From Gerris lacustris (Eukaryota > Arthropoda > Insecta > Hemiptera > Gerridae): DNA of 64,000 nt. The stretch lies in the NCBI GenBank assembly GCA_951217055.1, contig OX578285.1, forward strand, positions 52,578,024 through 52,642,023. The letters run 5' to 3'. A program made the translations under genes and the position numbers. Positions 21,170 to 33,177 of this stretch are shown one piece after another. The first letter of the stretch is position 1, and every line of letters starts with the position of its first letter. The notes under the pieces were generated by a model. The model saw only the letters and a list, made by a program, of their open reading frames with translations. It made no database searches and was not told where the DNA came from.

Positions 21170-22499
21170 TTTTAAAGTTGATTTGAATGGTGTGACCCCT
21201 CGCATTAAAGGAAAATGAAAGTACTTTCAAAGATGACTTCTAAAGATTTGAATCAAAAGAATCAAAGAAGTCAGTGAAAGATCATAACTTAAACTTAATA
21301 CTGTCAATGCATTTAATTACATTGAAATGATGTTTTATGCATAGAATTTAATAAAGAAATTACTATGAACAACAGCGAAAATTGAACAGTTTAAAAAGTT
21401 TATTGTTAAATAACAAGAAAACGTTCAACAGCGGAAACTATCCCTTCAGCGCAGTAGATAAACAAATGAATCGGCTTATTGTTTATCAGCTGACACCTGA
21501 CTGAAGGGCGAGGGGGAAACCAGCAAATATGTTTCCACGGCTTCATCAATATATTGTTAACTATGTAGCCGGATACGCGCCCGGATCTGCTTGCTGTGAA
21601 CCCACCTTTATACCACACCATAAATGTGCAAATTCCACATAGTTGGAAAATGGCGCTTTAAAGTTAACACAATACTACCATAGCAACATGGTACAATTGG
21701 GCTTATTAGTCACCAATTATTTTGTGCCCTCACGTACCCCCCCCCCCCCCCCCCTCCCTGAAATAGCACATTCATGGTTTTAGACCAACAACAAAAATAA
21801 TAAGGGAACACTTTCACCAACTTCCTTAAGTATTTGCGAATCATTCGTTGCATCAAACTTGTTCTCGTCCCATGGCAAACGAAAGTTAGTGTGTAAAGTT
21901 TTTCTGTTTAAATGTTTTCGTGGTTAGCCCCCTCTACAATTCCTTTTCGATTTCTGGTAGTCAATTGAATACTGAGCATTTCCAACACTGATCCTTACGT
22001 ATATAGAGTGGGCTTACATTATTTTTAAGGATATTCCATGGGGTTTTGCATTTGACTAGGATTGATAATATTAACTTAAGAATGGCAAACAGGTAACTAG
22101 GAAAAACATGTGAGAGGCACAACTCAGATTATAAAACAAGAAGTCCAATTATCTAATAAACCTAGAATATGAAAATTTGCACATTCATGGTTCTGGCATA
22201 AGGGGGATGTATATTTTTATCTAAGGTGATACAACTTATGCAGAATATTCGAAATACCAATTATTCTCCTTTCACCGAGTAGTTCGGCTAACTACCTCCA
22301 CCCCTCTCCACACACGTGGGTATTTTCCGAGCAAACCCCTCTATATGGGAACTGCTAACATACAGCCAACACTCCGCCTTCCACCTCTACACTACACTGT
22401 ACAACTACACTATATTTTATATTAAAAATAAAAATCTTTTTTATAATGCATATAGAAATATTTAATATATTTAGATATTTTATATATGTATATATTATA
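21170..22499. other. No gene seen; poly-C tract
   Basis: Poly-C run at 21737-21754. A possible transposase scrap (YIVNYVAGYAPGS, plus strand near 21550-21590) is too short to call. The rest is unassigned. Confidence 0.4.
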
Positions 22500-22960
22500 C
22501 TAGCTGACCCGGCGAACTTCGTACCGCCTAATAAACATTAATAACATACGAAATGTATAGCAACTATCTTTAAAAAACCTTATAATAGTTTATTTAGTTA
22601 ATGTAAATTACAACATTTACTGTACTCTTAAAGAGCTTTTTAACAATGCATCATTAAAGGTTTTCATACTTTGACATATTTGCACCCCGTACCCCTGTGT
22701 ACTAAAATTTAAACATAGTTTTACTAACTCAGAAACCGTTCCCCAAAGTTTCATCGCAATCGGATGAACGGTTTAGGCAGGCATTAGAGACAGACAGACA
22801 GAAAAACATTCATTTTTATTAGGGTTTCGTTGGTAAAACCAAAAAAAGAAACCTCTTGTGGGGTCTGCTGGGCCGAAGAAAAAATAACGGATAATATTTT
22901 CCATGTCATGGGAAAAAAAATATTTTTTTAAAATTGAGTTGGGTATCAAATGAAAGGTAT
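22500..22960 (+). mobile_element. Retroposon-like repeat starting CTAGCTGACCCGGCGAAC
   Basis: Starts with CTAGCTGACCCGGCGAACTT, a sequence widespread at repeat junctions in arthropods. It runs through AAAGTTTCATCGCAATCGG to (GACA)3 at 22789-22802, then TTAGGGTTTCGTTGG and GGTATCAAATGAAAGG, the same modules seen in Fam E and F. No ORF. Right boundary uncertain. Confidence 0.55.
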
Positions 22961-23461
22961 TGAAGAGTAGATTACAGAAATACATAACACTAGTGGAAAG
23001 TGTTTAATTTTTCATGCAATTTTGTCAAAAACATCAAAATTTTGCGTGCCCCCTTCCCCTTATACTAACTGTACACAATACCATCGAAACCCTTCTTACG
23101 TGAAACTTCAGGCACAACCAATTTATTTATATAGATATACAAATAATATATTAAATATTTTATTATATACTATTTTTATATTGGCTATTTTTATATTTTA
23201 CTACGGTTACTACTATTTTACTATGGCTATTTTTATTATGCACTTGTTAATATTAAAGAAAACTGTTATAACAATAAATGCAGAAAGACGTAGAAAATAA
23301 ATTGAAAGTTTATATCTGAATAAAATAAAATAAAAAAACAGGAAAATAAAGAAATAAAGAACGAGCCCTCAATTTAATAATATTCGGACTGGAGCCAAAA
23401 TGTAAGAAAGGTTATGTAGATAAATAAATAAATAAATTCCTAGGCCTTTAAAGTGCGGAGG

Positions 23462-23462
<1 letters not shown>

Positions 23463-23540
<78 letters not shown>
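23463..23540. repeat. (AT)n microsatellite
   Basis: About 78 bp of alternating TA. It produces a spurious Tyr/Ile frame on the minus strand. Confidence 0.97.
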
Positions 23541-23546
<6 letters not shown>

Positions 23547-23549
23547 GTA

Positions 23550-24910
23550 ATATTTAGAGGAAGTGGGAATCCATTCCTTGTAAAATTAAGCAGTGTTTTC
23601 CTGAAGATTGACATACTGAGATCAAAAGGAAAACTAAATCTAGATGAGCGCTTCCAAGCGATTAAATCAAAGAGGACCTTTCTAAAGAAGTACGAGAAAT
23701 TCATAAAGAACTTTTCACAATAGGAGAAGACAAAAGAAACAAGGTTACAAAGTTTTAATAAAATCTGATAAATTGCTTTTGGACGGAGAGTTGTTTTCTC
23801 TTGAGGAACTAAAACAAGAGGCTAGTTCACTACTGGGAGACAAAGAATTAACTGCGAGAAGAAGTCTAAGAGTCTCCAAGCAAGCCATCTTAGAAGAGGA
23901 AAATCGACAAAGTTAAGAGGCAAAAATCACTCACAAACGCATGACAAAGAAAGCAAACAAAACCCTCCTCCAATAAACAAGGTAGAAATGAAGACTTACT
24001 AAAGCTATTTACATTCAACTGCAGAACCTTAATATATGATAGTCGAGTTTCTGAATTAATAGAAGAGCTCAAATCAGTTGAATGGGAAATTCTTTGACTA
24101 TAGGAAGTCCGGAAAAGAGGAATCATGCATTAGGTGGCTTTCACATTGCGTGCGAGACCGAGCGAGACCGAATAAGGCCAATTCCGTTTGAGAAGCATAT
24201 ACATGTATTAGCATGGGTCTATTCACATTAATCGCTGAGTGAGACCGGGCCGAGCGAGACTGAGCGAGACCGAGCCGACTCGGGCGTTTTTTTCGAGCGT
24301 TTTTGTTAGCTAAGCGTTTTCGGCGGCCGAAAAGCGTTTTCGGTCGCCAAAAACGCTTATCTAACAAAAACGGTCTCGCTCGGCCCGGTCTCACTCAGCG
24401 ATTAATGTGAATAGAGCCATGCTAATACATTGCTAATACATGTATTTGGAATCGGTCTCGCTCGGTCTCGCACGCAGTGTGAAAGCCGCCTTAATATGGG
24501 TGACGGCAAGAAGCTGTACTAAAACGGAGAAATAGGAGAAGGTGGTGTAGGGTTCATAGTGAACACCACAATTGCCAAAAACATTGTTTTTGAAGTTGTT
24601 GTTGAAAAACAAAGTTTTAAAGCTTACGGCACAATAATATCCAAAATAACCAGGAATCCTGGCAAGAAGGTGAAAGGACGAGTAAAAATAATACAAGTCT
24701 ACGTCCCTACTACTGCGGCCAAAAGCGAGGAGTTAGAAGATTTCTTCTCCTTTTTACAAGAAGCTGTAGAAGAATACAAAGCCAGGATTGTAATAGTGAT
24801 AGGAAAAATGGAACAGAGTAGTTGATTGGCAAGGAAGGACTTGGAGTGAGCAACAAATGGGGAGAACGATTAATTGAATACGCTATGAGCAATAAGCTCT
24901 TTGATTAGCT
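23550..24910 (+). pseudogene. RTE/Dong-like LINE endonuclease remnant
   Basis: About 23990-24110 encodes TFNCRTLIYDSRVSELIEEL and WEIL, the first strand and helix of an APE endonuclease. After the MITE at 24133-24490 the domain resumes with GEGGVGFIVN and VKIIQVYVPTTAAKSEELED (24560-24760), the QVYAPT motif. The following IGKMEQ stands where MGDFNA should be, so the catalytic Asp/Asn motif is lost. Upstream sequence from about 23560 is Lys/Glu-rich, broken coding of unclear identity. Stops are numerous, and no RT domain follows. Confidence 0.75.
24133..24490. mobile_element. PIF/Harbinger-type MITE with TTA target duplication
   Basis: The ends GGTGGCTTTCACA and the complement of TGTGAAAGCCGCC are flanked by TTA (24130-24132 and 24491-24493). 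The inner arms are CG-rich (CGAGACCGAGCGAGACCG) and fold across the whole 358 bp. It splits the LINE endonuclease described above. There is no ORF; the 98-codon minus-strand frame is a palindrome artefact. Confidence 0.85.
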
Positions 24911-25452
24911 TAGACGGCCACACAAAACATGAAATCATTTACATAATGACAAATAGAAAATCAAGTGTAAAGGCTACTATCTAAACTAGGCAGAAAATAA
25001 GTAAAACATACAAACTAAACATTAAATAAATAAACTAAAACATTAATTTAAATAAACTAATCATTATCTTAAATAGACTAAAACAGTTATTTAATATATA
25101 TAAGAACCTATTAAAAAAATCCTATAACAATAGTATAATAATAAATACAATTAAATAAATAGTTAACATAAAAATAAAATTTAAACTAATTAGAAGTCGG
25201 TAGTTTAGGGGATAATGAGCACTATTATTGGGATGTTGACGCTATACTAAAGTCAAAGAAAGTCGAAGGGGTAGGAGAGAGTATTGTTTACATCCAGGTT
25301 CCAAGGTGTGCTTATGCAAAAACAAACATATTTATTTATCTTTAACCCTTTGAAATTCTGTAAATAAAACAAATTTTATTATTTAAAATGTTTTCTTTAT
25401 ACTTATTTTGACCAAAAAATAAATTAAAAAAAATAAATTCAATTTTTTTTTT
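24911..25452. other. No gene seen
   Basis: AT-rich sequence with many ATTAAATAAA-like stretches. Confidence 0.45.
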
Positions 25453-25529
25453 AGTCCCGGTGCTGGGGTCTATTTTTCTCTGTTAAGTCTCCCGGAGTTA
25501 ATGATAATTATAATTTGATTTAAATTAAA
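25453..25529. mobile_element. Fam D hairpin MITE, half copy
   Basis: The loop and right arm only (GGGGTCTATTTTTCTCTG through TTATAATTTGATTTAAA). It abuts the Fam C copy beginning at about 25545. Confidence 0.8.
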
Positions 25530-25544
25530 ATAAGCTAATAAAAT

Positions 25545-25968
25545 GATTATTTGTAAAAAATACAGAAAAAAATAAACTTGCTGTATGTAAGTTCGTATCT
25601 CTCTCTTGATAAAGATGGCATTAATTCTTGAGTTGTATTTTTTGCCGAATTAATTATTTCTGGAGGAGTATTATTCTCCACATTTTCGTCAGTCACTTGA
25701 TTCACTTATTGTTTTTCACTAAAAACTCGATATAAACAGTTACTTTAATAAAAGAACACCAAATTAGTTTTGTTAAATGTAAACAAACTCGCTAATCGTG
25801 CGTAAAGCTGAAGAATTCCTCTTCTTTACCGCCCTAGGGTGGTAAAGAAGAGGAATTCTTCAGAACTATGAGACGCGCATGCGTAATGAATACAAGTACG
25901 TAAATAATCACTTTCTACGCATCTAAACAAAGATATAATGTTTATATTTCGTATCAATCGTAGATAAA
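25545..25968 (-). mobile_element. Fam C element, copy 2
   Basis: Inverted copy ending CAATCGTAGATAAA at 25968. The hairpin (25809-25863) is perfect. The recombinase-like start codon reads ATA rather than ATG, and the frame is shifted a few codons later. The left TIR is lost beside the Fam D half copy. Confidence 0.8.
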
Positions 25969-26085
25969 ATCAGTTACCGCACTGGTGCAAACTGTTTTTA
26001 GATACGACTTACTGTTAAAGCCGCATTAAGCCTCCAAAAAAAAACTTTAAATTTAAGTCCACTATATTTCCGCATATAAATAGCC

Positions 26086-26112
26086 GCCATCTAAGAGTAA
26101 AGATGGCGGATT
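26086..26112. repeat. Small hairpin around GCCGCCATCT
   Basis: CCGCCATCT and AGATGGCGG pair across an 8-base loop. An AAGATGGCGGCC-like string recurs at 58053, in a tandem repeat. Confidence 0.6.
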
Positions 26113-26144
26113 GTAAAATTGTTTCTTAGCGAGCATCTAGGTAT

Positions 26145-26252
26145 TAAGGGGAGCCTCCATGCAACATTTCAGCTCTCTAGATATTACCGTTCTGGAGATG
26201 TGATGGATGAATGAGTGAGTGAGTGAGTGGTATTTGGCTTTAATATATATAG
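26145..26252 (+). repeat. Retroposon 3' tail with (TGAG)n
   Basis: TTTCAGCTCTCTAGATATTA leads to (TGAG)4 and ATTTGGCTTTAATATATATA, the layout of a short-repeat-tailed non-LTR or SINE 3' end. No coding part remains. Confidence 0.45.
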
Positions 26253-26399
26253 ACAGATAATATATAATATTTATATGCATGAAGAACACAGTTATAAATA
26301 CATGTGACAATCGTTCTTCATTGTCGCTTCTTCCATTTCCGGCTAATCAGATATACTATTTAGTCTGTGATCTACTTTGCTTTTAAAATATAAGTCATC

Positions 26400-27030
26400 A
26401 TATTTGGACCAAACCATTTTAAGCTGCAACAATGCATTTTTATCTTTATCTCTATTTGTCTCCATCTAAGTAAGAGAGAGATGTATTGGCATGTGTTCCA
26501 AGATAATATCAGGAATCACCTTAAAATCTGAAATAATTGGTAGAAGGCTGATAGCGACACAAAACAAAGCTATAACGGATTTCCCGTTCCCTCTGATAAC
26601 AGTAAAGTTACCATCTTTATTATCCCCTAGTGTTCGACTGTTCAAAATTATTAAATTAAAAGTCTAGAAATGTTTTAACATTAGACATAGGTTTAATTTT
26701 ATCCCTTGATGTTCTTATATCGTAAATTTCAGTAACAGTACAGATAATTTCCTCTGGTATTATTTGCAATTCTCCAATACATGCATTATTTCCTCCAATA
26801 ACAATGAGTTGGTCGTTTTTATGTTTCCCTAATAGTGTAGAGTTAGAGTTGTTTGAAATTAGAACTCCAGTTATTACGATTGTAGATAAATCTGAACAAG
26901 GGTAATATTTCGTTTCATTTTTATTTCAACTATTGTAACTCCTGACTTAACTTTGCATTTGACATTAATTTTTCCTAAATTTGACTTATACCCGTATAGA
27001 GTGCCTTCACTAGATCGGCCATATAAAACT
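26400..27030 (-). pseudogene. LINE endonuclease remnant
   Basis: The minus strand encodes, with frameshifts, VEIKMKRNITLVQIYLQS (the QxYxP position), then GNFTVIRGNGKSVIALFCVA and DIILEHMPIHLSLT. The last matches the SDHxPI motif that closes APE-type endonucleases. Probably the same element as the ORF1 remnant at 28150-29110, separated by the Fam B insertion at 27149-28068. RT is missing downstream. Confidence 0.7.
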
Positions 27031-27148
27031 AGTTCTAACGGCAGCAGTGTGCACTAAGGTGAAACCAGGAACCGATTTTTATAAACACTATGCTTTGATC
27101 AGCTGTCACGATAGTTTCAAATAAGAAAAAAAAAAAAAAAATACAAGT

Positions 27149-28068
27149 GGTGTCGTGGGACACCCGGTAGGAACGAAGTTCCTTACGCTTTATATTAAAT
27201 ATAAATTATATAATTACAGTACTAAGTATATGATACTAACTACTTATACATGGCGGAGTTAGAATAAGAGACAAAATGAAAAGTAACTATTTGAACTAGC
27301 GGAGTTAAGGCAAAATTAAAAGAAAAACTTTTGATTATCTTTGAAAAGACCGTCTTACAATAAATGATGTATTGTAAATTGAGAAAAAAGTTAATTTTGA
27401 TTAGTTTATAGTTAAAGCAAATGGTTGTAGAGAAGAAAAGAACTGTCCCAACAGACCTCCGTCGGCGAATCTCCAATTAAAATATTGTAATAAAAAATAT
27501 AAATCACCAACACTAAAGAACTTCTGCTTGTATCAGGTTGAAATTTTACATGCCTGTTTCAATTGTACTTTAGACGATGTGTATGAAGTTTTATTGAAAT
27601 CGTTACGTTAGCACGTAAGATATCGGTAAAAACGTTGTTTTCATTATTTAAAACGTTTAGGTCCGCTTTAATAAATTTAGCGACCTTTATCACTTCATAG
27701 CAGTATCGGTGTTCGTTTTACTAAAAAAAAGTATTTATAAAAGTTGTTTGTCTCATTAAATAGTTAAAGAATTTTTTCCCGTCCAAAAAAATCAATTTTA
27801 AATTTGAAGCTTACGTTTACGCGAGCGTTGCGCGTGAACGCTTGGGCGGATAACGTTGTCCAACGAACTTAGCCTGGGCATTTGTAAAATGAACATGTGT
27901 ACCAAATTTCAATTAACTCGGTGATCTCTCAAGTTATTGTCATCGGTAGATTTCGTGACGGTTATTTTGTGACGGTGATTTCGTGACGGTTATTATGTGA
28001 CGGTGATTTTGGTCGTTTTTTCGGATTTACTCCCGGGCTCCAGAACGTGCCATAAGGAACTTCGTTCC
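27149..28068 (+). mobile_element. Fam B element, copy 2 (most complete)
   Basis: The left end carries the palindromes GTGTCGTGGGACAC and GGAACGAAGTTCC. The right end is CATAAGGAACTTCGTTCC, so the termini include an inverted repeat that is itself palindromic. The body contains ATGGCGGAGTTAG, TCTGCTTGTATCAGGTTG and repeated TTTCGTGACGGT / TTATGTGACGGT blocks near 27950-28005. It appears to be inserted in a minus-strand LINE. No protein recognised. Confidence 0.75.
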
Positions 28069-28149
28069 AATAAATCATAATTACATAAAAATTCAAAAAT
28101 CTCGCTTTTCTTCTTTTACTTTGCAAACCAGCTTTATTAAGACTAAAAT

Positions 28150-29110
28150 ATTTACTACTTAGTGGTGACTTGGTTATTTTTCTTCTGTTTGCTACTTGAG
28201 GCGGTGTTTGCTCGAGTATTTTGTGTTAGGATGTATTGAGAGTATCCACAGACCTTGTCTCTAGAGAATTTCTTTCTTCCATGGTGTTTTCAGTTAACAT
28301 TTCCCATTGCTTTGAAGGAGAGGATTTAAACGAGCACTACTTTCCAATAACAGATTATTGAGGAACGATGACAAATCAAATTTAACTAGTTCATTAAATT
28401 GTGTTATCCCACAACATTATTCGTCATGATCCCTTTTTCTGTAATCCATTCGAATCGCGACCCTTCAATAAATAGTGTATCTTTTATCAACTCTCAGATT
28501 TGCACAAATTTTATATATTTCTCTTTTAATCGCTATGAGTTTTCCTATTCTGTTCCTGGCGGATAACTTATAGTCTTGTTGTATGGTGAACTGGGTACCT
28601 TTGAGTTTGAAACAGATTTTTAAAAGTTTAGTTTTATCTTGGTAGTTTGATAATGCAGCTATAATGGGTCTATATCAACAGCTATTCTTTCCAACTGGGT
28701 ATGTATTTTGGTGCCTGTAGTACTTCTAAGCAAAACCTTCGGATTATATCCATATATTCAGTGGAGTCTGTTGTTTTCGATTCCTTTAAAGACAAGATCT
28801 TACTCTTTAATTTATTGTAAATGTCATCAAGTCTTGTATTATTTTTTTTTTTAGATTTTCAAATTCGCTTTTCAGTGTAATATTTTCCTCACACAATTTA
28901 TCAACCTTGTTACCCAAGAGTTGCAAATCTTCTTTGGTAGCTAGGCATTTAGAATCTACTGTTATTTTGCTAAATTTATCAAGCAGACTATTAAGATCTA
29001 TAGCATCACTCGTGATTTGTTTTTCAGGTGATATATCTTCACTTGATTTTCAATGTCTATTACTTCTTTGAAAATATTTGTCTACCAGATTTAGAAACGT
29101 AGTGTTATAT
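28150..29110 (-). pseudogene. LINE ORF1 remnant with coiled coil
   Basis: The minus strand encodes a Leu/Lys/Glu-rich coiled-coil-like segment (about 28990-28790, including KVDKLCEENITLKSEFENLK), then LSNYQDKTKLLKICFKLKG and LSARNRIGKLIAIKREIY (28650-28530), typical of the RRM/CTD part of L1-like ORF1 RNA-binding proteins. Stops and frameshifts are present. Orientation and position fit the endonuclease remnant at 26400-27030. Confidence 0.65.
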
Positions 29111-29193
29111 TTTCCCGCCCTTCATTGTCACCACAATTTCTTTAAAACCTGACCCTCGGTGAAGTGGCAAGGGCCAACTAATATTGTGTAAAG

Positions 29194-30092
29194 ATGAGGA
29201 GAAACCCAACAAAAACCACAATAGCTCGATCAGTGCAAGAGGCTCTATCAATACTGTGGCAAGGAAACCATAGCGTAGAAGATAGAATGCGGGTTTTTGT
29301 GATTGACAGCGCATACATGATGAAAGTGGGGGAGTGCTTAAAAGAGTTGAAACCTAAAATGGTACATAAAACCTGTTTAGCCCATGCTAGTACATCGAGT
29401 AGCTGAGGAAGTAAGGAAATTTTCACCACCTATGAATGACTAATTTCAGCAGGTAAATATTTTTTATCATAGCTCCAGGTTGAGAGTTCGTTTCCAGGAG
29501 ATGCTGCCAGGGACCTTCCGCTAGAGCCTATCCTAACCAGGTGGGGAACGTGGATAAAAGTGGCCCTTTATTAAGCCGAACAAGGAGTGAAAGTGAAAGT
29601 CGTATTAGAAGAATTCGACGAAGAGGAAAACATAGCTATTAAAAAAGCGAAGCAGGCGGTAGAAAACGATTAAACTTGGTTGCAGCTGAATTTTATCACA
29701 GCTTACTTTCTTAAAGTTTTCAAAGATAATATAAGAATTGGAGGTGCATGGTGTTTCAGCAGCGTTGATTTCAGCTGCTAAAGTTGTCCTGGAGCTCCAA
29801 AAAATGCTACAATGGAGTGGCCGGGCCAAAAAGGAGAGCAAGCAAGAAAAAAATGGAAGCTATTTTAAATAGAAATACAGAATGGAACGAATTAGTAAAT
29901 ATATTTAAAATAATACAAGGCGAAGACGCAGTATCAATAATTAAAGACTGCTCTATATTCAAGTATATGCCAATTATTTCTGCCGGCGAGGAAAGGTCAT
30001 TTTCTAAATTACCAATTATACTCAATCGCTTGAAATTGAACACAGAATATCTTAAAAAGATCATTATTGCGCTATATAATAAATTTAATTAA
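29194..30092 (+). pseudogene. hAT-superfamily transposase pseudogene
   Basis: 29194-29406 encodes VFVIDSAYMMKVGECLKELK and MVHKTCLAHA, the catalytic-core region of hAT transposases around the conserved D and the C..H motif. After a frameshift, 29530-29640 reads LEPILTRWGTWIKVALY, the RW motif of the same family. 29784-30092 gives the C-terminal dimerisation segment (KYMPIISAGEERSFSKL, matching the PxxSxxxERxFS pattern). At least four breaks, and no TIRs located. The open C-terminal frame (102 codons) is a remnant. Confidence 0.8.
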
Positions 30093-32219
30093 AATAAAGT
30101 AAATGTATTTGTTAAAGCATATAATGAGTCATTAGTGAGGCTTGAAGGAATCAAAGGCCGCCAACTGAACCGAAGCCACCTCGACCTGGTCCTAACTCGA
30201 TTGCGTCAGGTTAGTCCGAACCGAGTATACAGACTAATTTCCGCTCTATGTAGCTTAATCTGAGCTAAGATGCTTCTGACAGGACAGATATTTTACACAA
30301 GTAAAATCGTAGACAGAGAAACTTACACAAGTCCAATACAGCACAATCTGATAACGGAATGCCAGAAAAAGGAGGACATGATTGTATCCTTTACACATCT
30401 TTATTTTTCTCATAAATACCAAGAAAACCCACAATAACATTGGTAAATAAAAATGCAGGGAAAAACAGGATACATGGGGGCCATTAATCTTGGTCTTTAC
30501 TGACTTTGCAAACTTAGTATAGTGTTAAGGAGCGAAAATTATTTTCTTGAAGTAGGAAAACGGCTTAGTTTAGTCTAAGGTATCTTATTCTACTAGGCTA
30601 ATTTATGTGGTAAATTACTTACTGGGATTATTACCACCCTATCCATATTTATAGGCCGAAGGGTTGACTGGGCAAATGCTCTGGCCTCGTCTCCTAAAAC
30701 CTTATATACATATCTTGATACAAAAGTTTCCGTTATCTCCGGCCGCGACCAGAACGACTTACTATCCTTCTAGTTGTTTTCCACAGTATAATAATCCTAG
30801 TTTTTGCAACTTTTTTTATCTGTTTTACAAACCTAGTTTTAAAATATATACTTCCATATTTATTTGTATCTTTTAAAATGACATTTTTTAAAAATATAAC
30901 ATAATATATATAGGTATAACAAAAAATAGTATTTGCTAATAGTATAGATGCATCGGTAATTGGGGTACAAGTTGCACTCCTCGTGACACAATACTTTCAC
31001 CAAGGAGGGCCCAATTTAGGCATATAGCCCCGTTAACCAACAAACTAATGCTGGAGAAAAAAATAATGATAAAGGCAACTGTAGTCTGGACAACGTAAAA
31101 TCGCGTTTTTTTAGAATGTGTTTGTAATTTAAACTGGTAAAAGACATCTACACATGGTCAAGATCGTTAAGCTTACACATAGTCAACCTGGCTTGCATAC
31201 CTGTCGTGGTCCACCATCACCACATATTTATATGGCCTCTAGAAATAAAAGGTATCACTACTTAATATCTTTTAGTCTGTTTAAAACGTATTAAACACAG
31301 CAAAACTAAAGGGGGACATCTAAGAAAAGGACAGTAGGAAAGTTAATGATGGCGGTTACCCCGGTGAAGCGAACACCTTTTGTTTAACTCAAACAATCAA
31401 CTGCCTCTTTTTATCATGGTAAATAAAGAATGGTTAGCTGTAAGAAAGGGGTGTGTGTCAGGCCGCCCGCACCATTTTGCTTTTGCTTGCCTTTACTCTA
31501 ATGTTGCTAGTCTGAGTTTCTCAACCCCACCTGTTAGAATTTTAACAGCACCCTCTCCACGTTCCCATTCCCCCCCCCCCCCCCCCCCATTTCCTAAAAT
31601 TAATATTTTAGCTACACTAATTTCGGCTCCCGTCCCGTTCCACAATCTTTTTTTGAAACCTCGCGAAAATAAATTCGCGTCTCTCTATCTCTGTCCCGCC
31701 CACACAGATTCGGCCCTTACGAGCGGGGTTTTTCCTGAAAAGGGTCCTCAAAAAGCCCTCTTCTACCCGTCTTGCTCGATTACAATTGTTGAAAACCTGA
31801 ATTATTCTTCCCCTCTTCACGGAGAAGCCGACTCGACAAGTAAATTATTTTAATTTCAGACAGAATTAAAATTAAGGCAGACCCTTTTTGTGTCGCAGGT
31901 AAATATTCTACCCGACGCGACGCGACGTCTCGAAAATGAATGAGGGGACATTTACCTGTTAGTCGAAAAACAAAAATCAATGTTTGTCGAGTATAACCCA
32001 GACGAGCAGTGCTTTCCCGTGTCAATTTCGAGGATAGGATCGAGCCCTGGTTACTTCTCGTTTTTTCTAATATTTATTAATTTTACAGTTTGATAAATTT
32101 AAAATAGCGAGAAAGTAATTGTCGGCTGTAGCTTTCCAGGCGGAGAGCCGGCACAATAGTTTTGGTTTTCTTAGCAAAAAAACCACCATCAATATATTTT
32201 TCTTCCTTATTTTAGACCC
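30093..32219. other. No gene seen
   Basis: Includes a 157-codon plus frame (31380-31853) interrupted by a poly-C/poly-Pro run (31570-31588), with no domain and no convincing splice context; I do not call it. The rest is non-repetitive as far as I can see, and may be plexin intron or flank. Confidence 0.4.
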
Positions 32220-32400
32220 TTTTAATTTTAAATTTGATGCCCACGTTTGCACACGAACGCATAAAAGAAAACGACACAAGCAATGATTAAAAAAAACATA
32301 CCTACCAAATTTTAGTAAACCGGTTAACTTTTACTCAAGTTATCGTCTCACGCGAGAATGTCACTGACAGACAGACAGACAAGACACGGTGCCATAACCT
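32220..32400 (+). mobile_element. Fam A/B-like fragment
   Basis: CTTTTACTCAAGTTATCGTC, ACGCGAGAATGTCACTGACAG and (GACA)3 followed by ACACGGTGCCATAA combine the Fam A right-end region with a Fam B-like GCCATAA terminus. Confidence 0.6.
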
Positions 32401-32821
32401 TTCGAAAGTAAGATGCTACATGAGACAGGAGTGCTACCTGTGGATGGCTTCTCCTAATCAGTGACTTTACCAAGACCTATTTATTCTTATTTATTTAACT
32501 CATTTATTAGTTTAATTATTATATTTTAATGTTTATTTTCTTGCTATCTGTACGTCAAAAGTCACGAATTATTAATGTGTGTCGATACGTTAATAGATTG
32601 TACGTGTACACGTAAAATAAATAAATAAGTATTTATTGGTCTTATAAAAATGCATCAATAAAACTAATACTATATGTATTTACATGCGATCAAATTAGCA
32701 GAACGCTGTGGCAACAACGTGTGGCATACGCGTGTACACGTATACACATAAATATTGAGTTAGAGAAAGATAGCACCGACTGAAAGGCAAAGGGGTGCCT
32801 TACATTATCAACGTAACGTAC

Positions 32822-33004
32822 CTTTTTAAGATGACCGTGAGATGTTCCCAGAAAAACAACAGTGTAGTCACCAGTCGATGTAGCAGCTACCGCAGTCAAC
32901 AGTTGATTCACTAGTAACACTGGAACTGCTGTCATCGGAGTCTCTCCTCCCAGGGGAGTGTTGACGTCCAGACCACAAAAGTCCTCACCGATAGTTTGTA
33001 GCTT
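32822..33004 (-). CDS. PlexA: Internal exon of a plexin gene (Sema domain)
   Basis: The minus strand gives an acceptor TTGTCTTTCACAG, exactly 183 bp (61 codons, phase 0 at both ends) of open frame, then a donor AAAAAG/GTACGTT. The peptide contains DFCGLDVNTPLGGETP and LTAVAATSTGDYTVVFLGTS followed by HGHLKK, which matches the last blades of the plexin Sema domain: the Cys-containing NxPLGG segment, then the TVVFxGTxxGxLKK strand pair. Plexins are transmembrane semaphorin receptors for axon guidance, with a cytoplasmic GAP domain. The fit is closest to the plexin A class, but A versus B rests on one exon. Neighbouring exons are not visible, so flanking introns must be long or lie outside the window. 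Confidence 0.85.
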
Positions 33005-33177
33005 CTGTGAAAGACAATGAAAACAAAGCTATAAGAATTACATCATCGGCACAGCACACCGTAAAAGGTCTACAAGGGCTTATATTTAATAAACAATGTC
33101 TTATATTTAATAAACAACTATAAGCTATTTCTTTTATACGATTTTTCATTTAGACGTTACATATAATAAACTCAAGG

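Noticed and set aside
21535..21600. Possible transposase scrap (YIVNYVAGYAPGS)
   Set aside because: Too short and lacking flanking homologous frame.
23369..23704. Tyr/Ile-rich ORF (111 codons, minus)
   Set aside because: Produced by the (AT)n microsatellite at 23463-23540.
31380..31853. 157-codon plus-strand ORF with poly-Pro
   Set aside because: Proline run comes from a poly-C tract. No domain, no splice context and a compositionally odd frame.
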